Part shown: positions 1-11,289 of the stretch, in pieces
Layout: each line of letters begins with the position of its first letter
How positions within the stretch are numbered: the stretch's first letter is position 1
From: Haberlea rhodopensis
Taxonomy: Eukaryota > Streptophyta > Magnoliopsida > Lamiales > Gesneriaceae
Assembly (NCBI GenBank): GCA_907163345.1
Contig: CAJQUN010000138.1
Coordinates: forward strand, 744,001-808,000
Direction: 5' to 3'
Length of the DNA: 64,000 nucleotides
Program-made: the position numbers and the translations under genes
Notes under the pieces: generated by a model
What the model was told of the DNA's origin: nothing
What the model saw: only the letters and a program-made list of their open reading frames with translations
Database searches by the model: none

Positions 1-102
1 CAGAAGGCCCAACATCGCGATTAAACTCCAAATCGCTACGTAAAACCACTTTAGGGATTATTAACACTACGAGATTAACATCTATAATCCCTGGTCATCA
101 CA
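1..102 (-). repeat. Element A 3' LTR, U3 start only
   Basis: The 102 bp match positions 6150-6251 of the complete LTR almost base for base and end at the terminal TGTGATGACC (minus strand). The rest of this LTR lies before the window. Confidence 0.85.
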
Positions 103-137
103 ATATCCCCCACTAAAAGAATTTCGTCCTCGAAATT
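103..137 (-). promoter_or_regulatory. PPT and adjacent hairpin of element A
   Basis: Read on the minus strand, an AGTGGGGGATAT purine tract directly precedes the 3' LTR; this is the position of the plus-strand primer. Beside it is the inverted repeat AATTTCG-N4-CGAAATT (120-137). The same arrangement, with stem AATTTCG or GATTTCG, stands before the PPT of H, B, D and D'. Confidence 0.75.
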
Positions 138-2243
138 AGCACTGGTGTATCACGTAACACCCAGGCTACACAACAACATGAAGCCATAACTTCGATTCTT
201 GACCATATCAGAATCGTATTAATAAACGCGAGGATACTTACCTCTCATCAAACTCTGAAACAGAGCGACTTACCAAAACCAACATATCACTCAAGAGGCA
301 AAACGTACCTCGACGCGGGTCATCCCAAAAGTCAGTCTCTCATGACTGCAAAACAACCTATACTTACGACTGTAGATCGGACAGTCATTCTTAGTTCTAA
401 TACAACTAGTAAGAACGCATCCTGAAAGACACCTCAACCGTGAGAACGTTGACCTCGTGTCAATCTCTGGAGTGGAATAGACTTCCAAATCTATTATAAC
501 GTCAAAGAGCGTCAGCACAGCTCAACGCTAATAATCCAAAAGCAGTTAGTCAACTGAAACAGTAAGGATCCGAATCGCTCCCGATTCCATCGTAGACATC
601 ATTCAAAGACATCTCTATCATGACTCACGATGTCTAACATACATCGTTACGAGGGAAACACTAGTATTCCACGGTGTACACATACCAAACCTGGTTTCCA
701 CTTTCAAACCTCCTCTATCGAAGGGGCAGTCGCATCATCGCAACTCAAATTGGGCAACTCACGGTCACAAATTCACACAAAAGATATCTCATAAGATGTC
801 CACCTCCGGATATCCCAAGAACCACATCTTGGTCATAAATAAACAATCGAGACTCCTCAGAGTTTCAAATTTGAAAGGACATGCAATAAACCCATTGCAT
901 CCCAAAATACATGGATTCCCAGATCGAATCAACGACGACTTGATGACTCTCTTGTTGGTACTTCAACATCATGAGCTGTCCCAGACCAGTCTCACCAAGA
1001 TTTAAACATAAACATATATACGTTTCAGTGAGGCATACTAAACCCCAACTTCAAATGACGTGGTGACTACCAGAGTCCACCACAATCCACCTCGTATCAC
1101 CTTACGATTTGCCAAACTTGGTTCCAACGAGCAGTATAACGGCTCTAGCAAGCCCATCATGGTGCTGCACACACGCGGCAGACAAACTAGTCGCTGCCTC
1201 ACTAGGTTCACCTCAAACCTACCAATCAGATGGACGTTTCCACACGGCATACCATACCATGGGAAGAAAAATCAATAGAGTAGTGGGTCTTTACCCAACA
1301 TTCCTCCAATGCTGACATACCCTGGACACTCCAATGTCCCCATGTACTTAACATAACCTGATCCTACTCCCTTAGGACCCATCTTACACCCTCATGGGTG
1401 GTGTGACCATGTCTACTACATGTCATATCAATAGAAAGCGAGTAATTCCTCCACGATTACTCCTGTCGTCAAAAACATGGCCAAAAAGCCATTCCAACGA
1501 GCATACCTCAAGGGTATCACCACTCGAAATATGATTACCTCAAACAATTTCTGCGGTACAATCACATGTACAGCACGTCCATCCATTCTTCGAGCAACCC
1601 GCTCGGTATAAGGGTCACGTCAATTGATGACGCACACACCTCCTTGTGCCCGACACTGGCACCCAAGGCATACAACTGAAAACGTATACTCAACGCATTG
1701 TTCATCGTAACGATGATGCATGTCTAATAAGACATCTGACATCTCCTATACCATCGTCATCGCCATCCCGTGACGACATATGCCCACTCATGGCATCTAA
1801 GGTATCGTCAATTAGTGACGATACATGTCAACAATGACATCTAAACAACCCAGTCAACTCGTGACGGTCCATGTACATCAACATATGACATCCATCATCA
1901 TGCTAGTAAAATAGTCATAATAAAACATGTATAACAACGCATGCCAGCTATAATAATGCTAAATAGAATAGCAATATCTCATACCTCATCGCTAACAAGA
2001 TAGCGGCATACCTATCTCCGTCGCTCAATAATAATACGTAATCAGCACCCATCGCTCGAAGGCGGCAAAATCCTGTGCTGATTATATAGCGGCAGAGTCC
2101 ATCGCTATAGAATCGACGGCATGATACATCGTCATATAATAAGTGGCATGAAACCTCGCTATACACCTGAGAATGAGTCGTCGTCCACATAATAGCGGAA
2201 AGAGGCATCGCTATCAATACCCGGCGTATAACCCATCGCCAAT
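138..2243 (-). other. Gene-less interior of element A, 3' part
   Basis: No ORF of retrotransposon type is visible in six frames. The first several hundred bases are related to the equivalent part of element H (34840 onward), for example the stretch reading ACCTCGACG followed by CCCA-AAGTCAGTC, so this is a shared element backbone and not random host DNA. From about 1975 the sequence becomes a series of short inverted repeats of the form AGCG-loop-CGCT, for example TATAGCG 2085-2091 pairing with CGCTATA 2103-2109 over an 11-nt loop. Confidence 0.6.
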
Positions 2244-2538
2244 CAATATAGCGGAATGAGACATCGTTATCAATACATCTGGCGGAAAGAACCATCGCCA
2301 ATCAATATAGCGGAATGAACCATCGCTATCAATACATCTGGCGGAAAGAATCATCGCCAATCAATATAGCGGAATGAACCATCGCTATCAATACATCTGG
2401 CGGAAAGAACCATCGCCAATCAATATAGCGGAATGAGACATCGCTATCAATACATCTGGCGGAAAGAACCATCGCCAATCAATATAGCGGAATGAACCAT
2501 CGCTATCAATACATCTGGCGGAAAGAACCATCGCCAAT
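2244..2538. repeat. 59-bp tandem repeat, five copies, built of co-varying hairpins
   Basis: Copies start at 2244, 2303, 2362, 2421 and 2480, an exact 59-bp period. Each unit contains two inverted repeats with 11-nt loops: ATAGCG-loop-CGCTAT and TGGCG-loop-CGCCA (for example 2280-2284 with 2296-2300). The two loops are nearly the same (GAATGAACCAT and GAAAGAACCAT) while the stems differ but remain self-complementary. Confidence 0.9.
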
Positions 2539-2577
2539 CCTCATAAAAGAATGAGTCATCGTAAATCCACGTAATAA

Positions 2578-2812
2578 TATCGTATGGCCTCTTACCATAT
2601 GGGCATCTTACCCCGTGGCATCTTACCACAATAACATCGCATGGCTACTTACCATGTGGGGCACCTTACCCCGTGGCACCTTACCACAATAATATCGCAT
2701 GGCTACTTACCATGTGGGGCACCTTACCCCGTGGCACCTTACCACAATAATATCGCATGGCTACTTACCATGTGGGGCACCTTACCCCGTGGCACCTTAC
2801 CACAATAACATC
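2578..2812. repeat. 58-bp tandem repeat, four copies, TAAG-loop hairpins
   Basis: The period is 58 bp, with equivalent bases at 2638, 2696, 2754 and 2812. On the minus strand each unit reads as three successive small hairpins with the loop TAAG plus 3 nt: GTGG/CCAC, GGGG/CCCC and ATGG/CCAT. The same hairpin type occurs in the LTR of element B. Confidence 0.88.
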
Positions 2813-2816
2813 GTAT

Positions 2817-3115
2817 AAACATCATCATATAAACATCATCATTTCATCGTGTAAACATCATCATTATAAACTTATTCCCCATAATCATCATCATAATCAT
2901 CATCATAAACATCATATCATCTTTACTTATCATAAACATCATCATAATCATCATATCATCTTTACTTATCATAAACATCATCATAATCATCATATCATCT
3001 TTACTTATCATAAACATCATCATAATCATCATATCATCTTTACTTATCATAAACATCATCATAATCATCATATCATCTTTACTTATCATAAACATCATCA
3101 TAAACTTACTTATGC
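2817..3115. repeat. CAT-rich microsatellite with 39-bp higher-order period
   Basis: A CATCAT-rich tract. From about 2899 to 3098 it has a 39-bp unit containing TCTTTACTTATC, with copies at 2921, 2960, 2999, 3038 and 3077. Histidine-rich and methionine-rich ORFs here are by-products of the trinucleotide repeat. Confidence 0.9.
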
Positions 3116-3162
3116 AATCAATGCAAAGTCATAGTTTAAGAATACGTTACCGTTTGATGCCC

Positions 3163-3179
3163 GTACGTCTCTTACGTAC
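3163..3179 (-). promoter_or_regulatory. GTACGT inverted repeat (internal copy in A)
   Basis: Minus strand AAG/GTACGTAAGAGACGTAC: GTACGT and ACGTAC separated by AAGAG. All LTR families here have this inverted repeat once in the LTR; element A has an additional copy in its interior, between the PBS-proximal region and the tandem arrays. It also reads as a strong splice-donor sequence. Confidence 0.7.
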
Positions 3180-3550
3180 CTTCCTTGCTTGAACATCACA
3201 TGAACAAACGCATTAGTATATTCAATAATAATTGAGACCATACCGAAGTATTCCACTGTCGGTTGTCTACCCATTCTGTCCTCAGACAATACATCATATC
3301 TTTCTTTTCCCTGATTTTCTTCCAAAATCAGATTCCTTGGCACGTAGCATATAGAGCGTTAGACATCGCTATTAATGCCATCATATCGTGTTCCACACGA
3401 TTCCTGCAACCACAATGGTTAGCAATACCACTTTTCATATCATATAAGCACATAAACAATTAGTCATGTCGTATAACATTAATGCCATCATGCATAAATA
3501 TGTGCTATCAATAACTTCCTAGGCCCTCAACAGCCCCAATGAGCAACCAA

Positions 3551-3563
3551 TGCTCTGATACCA
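3551..3563 (-). promoter_or_regulatory. Primer binding site of element A
   Basis: Minus strand TGGTATCAGAGCA, complementary to the 3' end of plant initiator tRNA-Met, four bases inside the 5' LTR end. It fixes the LTR boundary at 3568. Confidence 0.88.
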
Positions 3564-3567
3564 CTAA

Positions 3568-6251
3568 TGTAAGGACCCCATATACTTAACCCTTGATTAG
3601 TGTATTAATCATTATGTGTGGCACATGCTTTCTATAAAATTATTCGGGAAACTCAGATGATACTTTACCATTGAATGGCAAATACAAAATTTTCTTTAAC
3701 ATGCAGTGTTATAAGCTCATCATCCTAACAACAATAGAGTCATAGAGTTCGCCCATTACACCACTTTTTACATTGTGGACTTTCATAAAAATTTGGGCAG
3801 AGTCTCCCCATAAATAGAGCTATCCCGAAATAAAAGCACAACACATAACATAATTCCCGGCCAGGGAAACATAATACTCATCATAATACAGCAATATCAA
3901 GTAAATTCCCAGCCAGGGAAGACACCACACATATGACAACAAAAGTGGGTTTCAACACCCACAATACACCAATGACTCTCATATCATTTAGCAATTCTAC
4001 CTCTAATTGCATGCAACATAGAATGAAAGAGAGAAAGGCTCATGCCTTCATATACAACCCATATACAAGTATAATCGTGCTCACATGCGAGCATCACGAA
4101 TATGTATATAACCATCATGGGTATATAGGTACTTTATACGATACCGTGCTCCATCAAGCCCTGGTACCACGATCCTGGAAGTACACCCAATCAACAGCTC
4201 GAGCTCATCTCCAAAGCCATCGATGTACCTGTTCACCTGCCCCAACAGAGACAACCCCCAACGGGGTGAGCATACCAATTCCACAATTTCATAATCATAA
4301 TGACATAATACATAATTTACGAAAATGTAAATATTGTGGAACATATGTGATACTTCCTGGATGGTATCACCCTCATCATAGCGTACCCCTGTAATAATCC
4401 TGTTCTCAAAACAGATAAATCATCAAATCCTGAATATGCAGTTAATCATCACATTGGTTAACCCTAGCCAGTTCAATTTAACAACATTTCATAACATCTT
4501 ACTTTATCTAGTAATGATTAGCAACATTTCATAACATCTTACTTTATCTAGCAATTATTAGCAACATTTCATAACATCTTACTTTATCTAGTAATGATTA
4601 GCAACATTTCATAACATCTTACTTTATCTAGCAATTATCATAATTCTAGATATCATATTGAGATTTCCTTAACTTCCGATCCTAGTTAATCACTTCTCTG
4701 ATTAACTACGTCTCTGTTCCTATTTATTACCAATAGGGAATAAAATACAGATATCCTAGATATCTAATCAAATACCACATTTTCATTTCTTACTTCAAGG
4801 TAACGTCATACTATCGGTGTTTGCTCCGTAGCAACCACACCCCATCATTTGCTCGCTTCATAGCGGCACTAAGCATTCCACCATGTGAATCAACACAACA
4901 TAACCAAGTCCCGATATCATCATAGCAAAGCATTTCATGTATTTTAGATCATGCATCATACTTGTAAAACATCATTTAAACTATGCTCGTACGCTAAACG
5001 TACCTTAAATCCTCGAAGTCCGAGCCAAACCTTGCTCGAGTTCCATGCCCCGAGGAATGATGTGCTAACACGATAAATAATTCACAATTATTTACGAACA
5101 TGTAACCCATGCTTAAGCACATCCATAACCCTCAAAATATTGTCAACACACGACAATAAATCATTTAAAAGACCCGGGGCAGGGTACATGCAGGGAGGGG
5201 AACGAATGAGACAATATCGAAAATTGCCCAAGAACACCTTCAATAATTCGAACCCTAGCATCACAATTCGAACCCAACCAAGCATCGTAAATCATCTAAA
5301 ACATGTAATAAACGATCCCTAACGTGAATTATCAACCCATAGCCATAATCCCCAAAATTCGAAATCAAACCCTCACCAAATTAGGGTAAATTCGAACCAT
5401 AACATCTTAATTCGATCCCAATTAAGCATCATAATACATCTAAAATGTGAATTAAACCATTAAAGCAAGGATCAACACCCCTTGCCTAAAACCCCCAAAA
5501 ATTCGAACATAACCCTACGAATTTTGGGAAAAATCGAAACAATAATTCACAATACCATCAAGTTAAGCAGGGAAATACATGACAAGCATGGAAAAGGGGT
5601 AAGGAAGTTTATTCAATCGAAAATCGGAAGTAAATCGATCGAAATTCGTTAAGCCCTAGAAATTGGGGATCGACGCTTACCTGCAAAATCCGACTTCAAA
5701 ACGCGATGAAACTTTCAATTGACGGAGGGGAAAGGAGCGCCTGGACGAGACGAACCCGTGGGTAGGTCGGACGCGCCGAACGGCGGCGGGACGGCGGCGG
5801 CCGAAGCGTTTTAGCGCGCGGAGGGGGGCTGGGCAGACGGGAGGGGCGCGCGGGAGAGAGAGAGGAAAAAGTGGGTTGAAATGAAATTTTAATAAAAATC
5901 TCGGGTTCAATTGGTATTTATAGCAAAATACCCCGAATAACTAATAGCCCCACAAATACATCGTGATTCATTAAAAATCATCTGTTTTCAAAAACTCTCT
6001 CTCTAACTCCAAAACCCCCTACCGGTGCTCACACAAGCACCCGAGATCCCGAGACACATCAAAAACCCAACTCTTAGGTTTTTCACCCAAATGAGAATAC
6101 AATCTCAACCTCTGGATCCAACGATCCCAACTACCCAAATAAACGAGCCCAGAAGGCCCAACATCGCGATTAAACTCCAAATCGCTACGTAAAACCACTT
6201 TAGGGATTATTAACACTACGGGATTAACATCTATAATCCCTGGTCATCACA
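3568..6251 (-). repeat. Element A 5' LTR (2684 bp)
   Basis: Bounded by TGTGATGACC (minus strand start, at 6251) and CCTTACA (end, at 3568). Visible parts in transcription order: TATA-like box at 5915-5922; imperfect GTACG/CGTAC inverted repeat 4989-5003; a 55-60 bp repeat near 4490-4640 (units with ACATTTCATAACATC); then the LTR end and PBS. This LTR does not carry the dense GATCGATC array seen in other families. No gene is visible in it. Confidence 0.85.
5915..5922 (-). promoter_or_regulatory. TATA-like box of element A LTR
   Basis: AT-rich TATTTATA (plus-strand reading) about 330 bp from the LTR start. It aligns with TATATATA boxes of A2 (21822), G (30373) and H (34488), each preceded by GG or TGG. 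Confidence 0.5.
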
Positions 6252-6639
6252 AATATCCCATACCTCATCGCTAACAAGATAGCGGCATACCTGTCTCCGT
6301 CACTCGATAATAGTGAGTAATCAGCACCCATCGCTCGAAGGCGGCAAAATCCTGTGCTGAGTACATAGCGGCACAATCCATCGCTATAGTACTTAGCGGC
6401 ACAATCCATCGCTATAGAATCGACGGCATGCTACCTCGTCATATAATAAGCGGCATGAAACCTCGCTATACACCTGAGCATGAATCATCGTCCACATAAT
6501 AGCGGAACGAGGCATCGCTATCAACATATCCGGCGGCACGAATCATCGCCAATCCTCATAGAAGAATGAGTCATCGTAAATCCACATAATAGCGGAATGA
6601 GGCATCGCTATCAACATATCCGGCGGCACGAATCATCGC

Positions 6640-6985
6640 CAATCCTCATAGAAGAATGAATCATCATCATCGACACAGCGGAATACATCGTCGCTATCAT
6701 CCGTGTCATCATAAAGAAATGAATCATCATCATCGACACAGCGGAATACATCATCGCTATCATCCGTGTCATCATAAAGAAATGAATCATCATAAATCGA
6801 CAGAGCGGAATACATCACCGCTATCATCCGTGTCCTCATAAAGAAATGAATCATCATAAATCGACACAGTGGAATACATCACCGCTATCATCCGTGTCCT
6901 CATAAAGAAATGAATCATCATAAATCGACACAGCGGAATACATCACCGCTATCATCCGTGTCCTCATACAGAAATGAATCATCAC
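6640..6985. repeat. 64-bp tandem repeat in A2 interior
   Basis: About five copies with a 63-64 bp period (AATGAATCAT at 6718, 6781, 6845 and 6909), each containing CGACACAGCGGAATACATC-ACCGCTATC, an AGCG-loop-CGCT inverted repeat. Confidence 0.85.
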
Positions 6986-7130
6986 AACAAGCGGCATCTC
7001 ATCCTCGCTTCTTCATACAAGCGGTATCTCATCCTCGCTTATTATGGAATCGACACAGCGGAATACATCACCGCTATCATCCGTGTCCGGCGGTATAAAC
7101 CATCGCCAATCATCACAAAGAGATGAATCA

Positions 7131-7345
7131 TCATAACAAGCGGCATCTCATCCTCGCTTCTTCATACAAGCGGTATCTCATCCTCGCTTAGTATGGAATA
7201 CCCCGCCTCCATGTGCAAGCGAGCCTCCCCCCTCCCGCTCCACATTTTTAGCGGTATAAGCGTAAGCTTCTTCATACAAGCGGTATCTCATCCTCGCTTA
7301 GTATGGCATACCCCGCCTCCATGTGCAAGCGAGCCTCCCCCCTCC
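7131..7345. repeat. AAGCG/CGCTT hairpin repeats in A2 interior
   Basis: Repeated AAGCG-(GCATCTCATCCT)-CGCTT units, for example 7138-7142 with 7155-7159 over a 12-nt loop, followed by two copies of a roughly 115-bp unit containing TACCCCGCCTCCATGTGC. Confidence 0.75.
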
Positions 7346-7822
7346 CGTTCCACATGTTTAGCGGTATAAGTGTAAGCATAAAAATTCTCACTGTGATAAA
7401 CAAGACTCCTGGAATGTATAATCATCATTCCTTTTTATACTCAATATTTCCTGTAACCTGCAACCATCATGGTTAGCAACAATAGCCATATACGCTATGC
7501 ATCAACATTCAATACATATATGCAACCACTTGCATGTCAATACGTATACCAAGACATGTTACCTCGGAAATATCCCCTTTACTTGATTTTCTTACAAAAT
7601 CAGATTCCTTGGCACGTAACACACGGAGTGCCAGACATTACTGTTAATGTCATCCTATCGCGTTTCACACGATTCCTGCAACCACAACGGTTAGCAACAC
7701 CACTTTTCATATCATAAAAGCACATAAACAACTAGTTGTGTCATACAACATTAATGCCATCATGCATAAATATGTGCTATCAATAACTTCCTAGGCCCTT
7801 AACAGCCCCAAAGAGCAACCAC

Positions 7823-7835
7823 TGCTCCGATACCA
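7823..7835 (-). promoter_or_regulatory. Primer binding site of A2
   Basis: Minus strand TGGTATCGGAGCA: the tRNA-Met PBS with one substitution, adjacent to the LTR end at 7840. Confidence 0.8.
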
Positions 7836-7839
7836 CTAA

Positions 7840-9940
7840 TGTAAGGACCCCAAGCCCTTAACCCTTGATTAGTGTATTAATCATTATGTGTGGCACATGC
7901 TTTCAATAAAAATCAATCGGGAACTCAGATGATACTTTACCATTGAATGACAATTACAAAATTTCTTTAATATTCAACGTTATAAGATCATTTCTACCAA
8001 CAAATAGACTCATAGATTTCGCCCATTACCATCCCCATTACACCACTTTTTACATTGTGGACTTTTATAAAAATTTGGGCAGAGTCTCCCCATAAATTGA
8101 GCTATCCCGAAACAAAAGCACATCACATAACATAATTCCCAGCCAGGGAAAACACAATACTCAACAGAATACAGCAATACTAAGTAAATTCCCAGCCAGG
8201 GAAGACACCACACATAAGACAACAAAAGTGGGTTTCAACACCCACATAATACACCAATGACTCTCATATCATTAGCAATTCTACCCTTAATTGCATGCAA
8301 CATAGAATGAAAGAGAGAAATGCTCATGCCTTTATATACAACCCATATACAAGTATAACCGTGCTCACATGCGAGCATCATGAATGTGTATATAACCCTT
8401 GGGTGTATATAAGTACTCTATACGATACCGTGCTCCATCAAGCCCTGGTACCACGATCCTGGGAGTACATCCAATCAACAGCTCGAGCTCAGCTCCAAAG
8501 CCATCGATGTACCTGTTCACCTGCCTCAACAGAGACAGCCCCCAATGGGGTGAACATACCAATACACAAAATCCCGTAATCACAATAATGAAATTCATAA
8601 TTTACAACAAAAGTAAATACTAATGAATTTTAAATGATACTCCCTGGATGGCAACGTCCTCATCCGGGATTCCGTGTACTGTCCCTGTTCTCAAAATCAT
8701 CAAACTCATCAAATCTCAAAAATCAGTAAATCAACACATTGATTTAATTCATCGCATGCCCAATTCTCGAATATCAATAGATGGTGATTCCAAATTCATT
8801 ATACATGCAAGTATGGATATCTCAATATCAAATACTGACTTCTTTACTTCGCTATCAATTACAGATAGCTCAAATGCCTAACATTTATTTTACCAATTCT
8901 CCATTATACTTAGACATCTCAAATGTCTTATAATGAATACATGATTCCACGATCATTCTCAGGCATCTCCATGCCCTACAATGGTCATATACATCCAGTA
9001 CCCCATACATCTTATAAGGGTATACTACTCTAATATCACGCACGCTTGTGGCGGCGATATCAAGATTTGGTCGTTCCATAGCTATATCAACACATATATA
9101 TATAACCATACACACAACCATCTAATGCAATCAAATTACATTATGCATTTCACAAATGCTCTCATATAAAGTAATGCTCGTACGTCGCACGTACCTTAAA
9201 TCTCCGTAGTCCGAGCCAAACCTTGCTCGAGTTCCATGCCCCGAGGAACGATGTGCTAACACGATAAATAATTCACAATTATTTACGATCATGCAACCCA
9301 TGCTCAAGCACACCCATAACCCTTATACAAAAATATTGTCAACACACGACAATTAACCATTTAAAAGACCCGGGGTAGGGCATATGCAGGGAGGGAAAAT
9401 GAATGAGACATTATCGAAAATTGTTCAAGAACACCCTTCAATTTTTCGAACCCTATCATCACAATTCGAACCCAACCAAGCACCATAATTCATCTAAAAC
9501 ATGTAATAATCGATCAACAACAAGAATCACCACCACCCTGCCAAAACCCCTAAATTCGAACACAACCCTCACGCAAGTAGCGATTAATTCGATCCAACAT
9601 CACAAAAATGGCAGGGAATTACATGAGAAGGACGAAAAAGGGGTAAGGAAGGTTACCCAGTCAAAAATCGGAAGGAAATCGATCGAAAATCGAAGAACCC
9701 TAGAATTCGGACCTCTTCGCTTTTCTGTAAAATTCGAACGCAAATCGCGACGAAACTTCAAATTCCTGGTGTGGAAAGTTGCGCCACGGAGAGACGAAGC
9801 CAACGACGGTCCGGACGCGCCGGATGGTGGCCGGACGGCGGCGGGCGGGACGTTTTAGCGGCGAGGGTTGGGGAAAAAAACGGGAAGGGGCCGAACACGG
9901 GGAGAGAGAGAGAGAGGCGGCAAAGGTGGAAGAAATGATT
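7840..9940 (-). repeat. A2 5' LTR, 3' part (interrupted by element B)
   Basis: Starts with TGTAAGGACC (LTR end read on plus) and is closely related to the A LTR throughout. It has GTACGT-N3-ACGTAC at 9180-9194. It stops at 9940, where element B is inserted; the last five bases, TGATT (9936-9940), are the TSD. The LTR resumes at 21794. Small ORFs here have no recognisable product. Confidence 0.85.
9936..9940. repeat. TSD of element B, left copy
   Basis: TGATT precedes TGTGATGCCCCG at 9941; the matching TGATT is at 21789-21793, right after the LTR end. The 5-bp duplication is the length typical of Ty3/gypsy integrase. Confidence 0.92.
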
Positions 9941-10620
9941 TGTGATGCCCCGAAATTAATTAATTGCAAGTAAGGCATTAATTATGTTTATATGATGTAT
10001 CATGTGTTGATGGATTTATGTGTTGGGTATTAAGATGTTAACATGATTTAATTGTGTTAATTATTAAATATGAGGAGGATGTGATTTTAGATGAAGTTTG
10101 GAGCATTCTTGTAAAATGCCTTTAAAATACTATGTTGGAGCATTTTATACATCATGTTAAGTTTGGGGTACAATTTTAATTAAGTTAAAGTAACCCCTTT
10201 TTAAATCCTCTACCCATCACTTTAACCCCTTTACCTTTCACTTTATTAAAAATCCCCAAATCACTTCCCAAACCCCCAAACCCTACCCATTTTCGAGTTC
10301 CACCAAAAGAGGAGAAGAAAAGTTCCACAAAAACTTTGTTTGTGTGATTTTTGCTAGGATTTGGAGCCTACAAGAGGTATGGAACCATTCCTATAAGTTT
10401 TATGATGTTTGGTGTTGAAATGGGTTAAGTTTTGATGTTTTATGTGGGTTTGTTTGGGTATGTGTTGTTTATGGTTGGGGTATGATTTTTTGAAGTGTTT
10501 TATGTTGGTTTTAGTGGGTTATGATGTTATTGAAGTTGTTAAGAAGTTTGGTTTTGGGTGGCATGAGGAAGAGCTTGAAAAATGAGCATTAATGGCGAAA
10601 TTTCGAAGCACAGCACTCGG

Positions 10621-10826
10621 CGATCGATCGCCCGTTCTTGGCGATCGATCGCGAGCCTCCAGTGCCCGCCAGTAGCATTTGGCGATCGATCGCCACTCTT
10701 GGGCGATCGATCGGCGAGGCTGGCGATCGATCGCGCCAAAAGTGGCGATCGATCGCCAAGAAAAGAATTTTTGCCCCTCGTCCAGTGCGATCTCGCGATC
10801 GATCGCGCCTGGGCAGCGATCGATCG
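10621..10826. repeat. Phased GATCGATC palindrome array, B 5' LTR
   Basis: Eight CGATCGATCG cores start at 10621, 10642, 10683, 10704, 10724, 10746, 10796 and 10817. Intervals are 21, 41, 21, 20, 22, 50 and 21 bp, close to whole helical turns. Most cores are flanked to give the 12-bp palindrome GCGATCGATCGC; sequence between them is not conserved in the same way. Confidence 0.93.
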
Positions 10827-11034
10827 CGAGCTGTAAAAAAATGGATTTTTGATATTTATGTGGGATTTTTGGATATTGGACTATATTTAGCTTCTAATAT
10901 CAATTTGTATGGTTATGTAGAACCGTCCCAGGTACCCACGACTTCAAGGAGATAAAGTCTACGATTTCTCCTTCTTTTGGAATTAAGGTACGTAAGAGAC
11001 GTACGAGCATCGGACGGTAAACCATACCCTTACA

Positions 11035-11276
11035 TATTATGATGATGTTTAAGATGATGTTATGATGATGATGTCTATGATGATATTTATGATGATGATG
11101 TCTATGATGATATTTACGATGATGATGCTTATGATGATGTTACGATGATGATGCTTATGATGATGTTACGATGATGATGCTTATGATGATGTTATGATGA
11201 TGATGCTTATGATGATGTTTATGATAATGATGTTTATGAGGACGTCTATAATGACGAAGTTTATGATAAGGTCATA
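11035..11276. repeat. GATGAT microsatellite, B 5' LTR
   Basis: Imperfect GATGATG(T/C)TTATGATGATGTT units. Copy number differs between the B LTRs and in C (matching tract 14270-14485), as expected for slippage. Confidence 0.88.
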
Positions 11277-11289
11277 CGACGTGTATGAT

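Larger units (their letters stand above)
1..6251 (-). mobile_element. Element A: non-autonomous Ty3/gypsy-like LTR element, left end outside window
   Basis: Seen: on the minus strand the order is 5' LTR (3568-6251), PBS (3551-3563), interior (103-3567), PPT (about 103-117) and the first 102 bp of the 3' LTR. Both LTRs begin TGTGATGACC; the complete one ends CCTTACA. The 3.5 kb interior has no gag or pol homology on either strand, only short random ORFs and tandem repeats. Long LTRs around a non-coding interior, with PBS and PPT kept, fit the class called LARDs. A is inserted into the interior of a related element (A2): sequence right of 6251 resumes an interior resembling 1975 onward. Inference: it is mobilised in trans by an autonomous relative. 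The left TSD is outside the window. Confidence 0.8.
6252..7839 (-). mobile_element. Element A2 interior, PBS-proximal part
   Basis: Resembles A positions 1975-3567 (AGCG/CGCT hairpin field, AAAATCAGATTCCTTGGCACGTA, then the leader before the PBS) but with different tandem arrays. No coding region. The rest of the A2 interior is displaced beyond the left window edge by the insertion of A. Just inside the PBS is a leader related to GGGGCTGTTGAGGGCCTAGGA, also found in A, H and M but not in the autonomous elements. Confidence 0.75.

Noticed and set aside
2757..3134. Histidine-rich and methionine-rich ORFs on both strands
   Set aside because: Direct translation of a CAT-rich microsatellite with a 39-bp period.
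5740..5860. GC-rich stretch as possible gene or CpG-island promoter of a host gene
   Set aside because: It lies in the A LTR downstream of its TATA box, recurs in A2 (about 9790-9900), and no host exon is visible nearby.
10621..10826. Regular palindromes with spacers resembling a CRISPR array, or the cyanobacterial HIP1 octamer GCGATCGC
   Set aside because: Repeat cores are only 10-12 bp palindromes with unequal spacers, no cas genes are near, and the array sits at a fixed place in plant LTRs with TSDs. Bacterial contamination is excluded by the continuous retrotransposon context.
10582..10955. Asp-Arg-Ser (DRS)-rich ORFs in the B, C, D, F, G, H and J LTRs
   Set aside because: GATCGATC repeats encode IDR and DRS in any frame; open on both strands because the unit is palindromic and has no stop codon.
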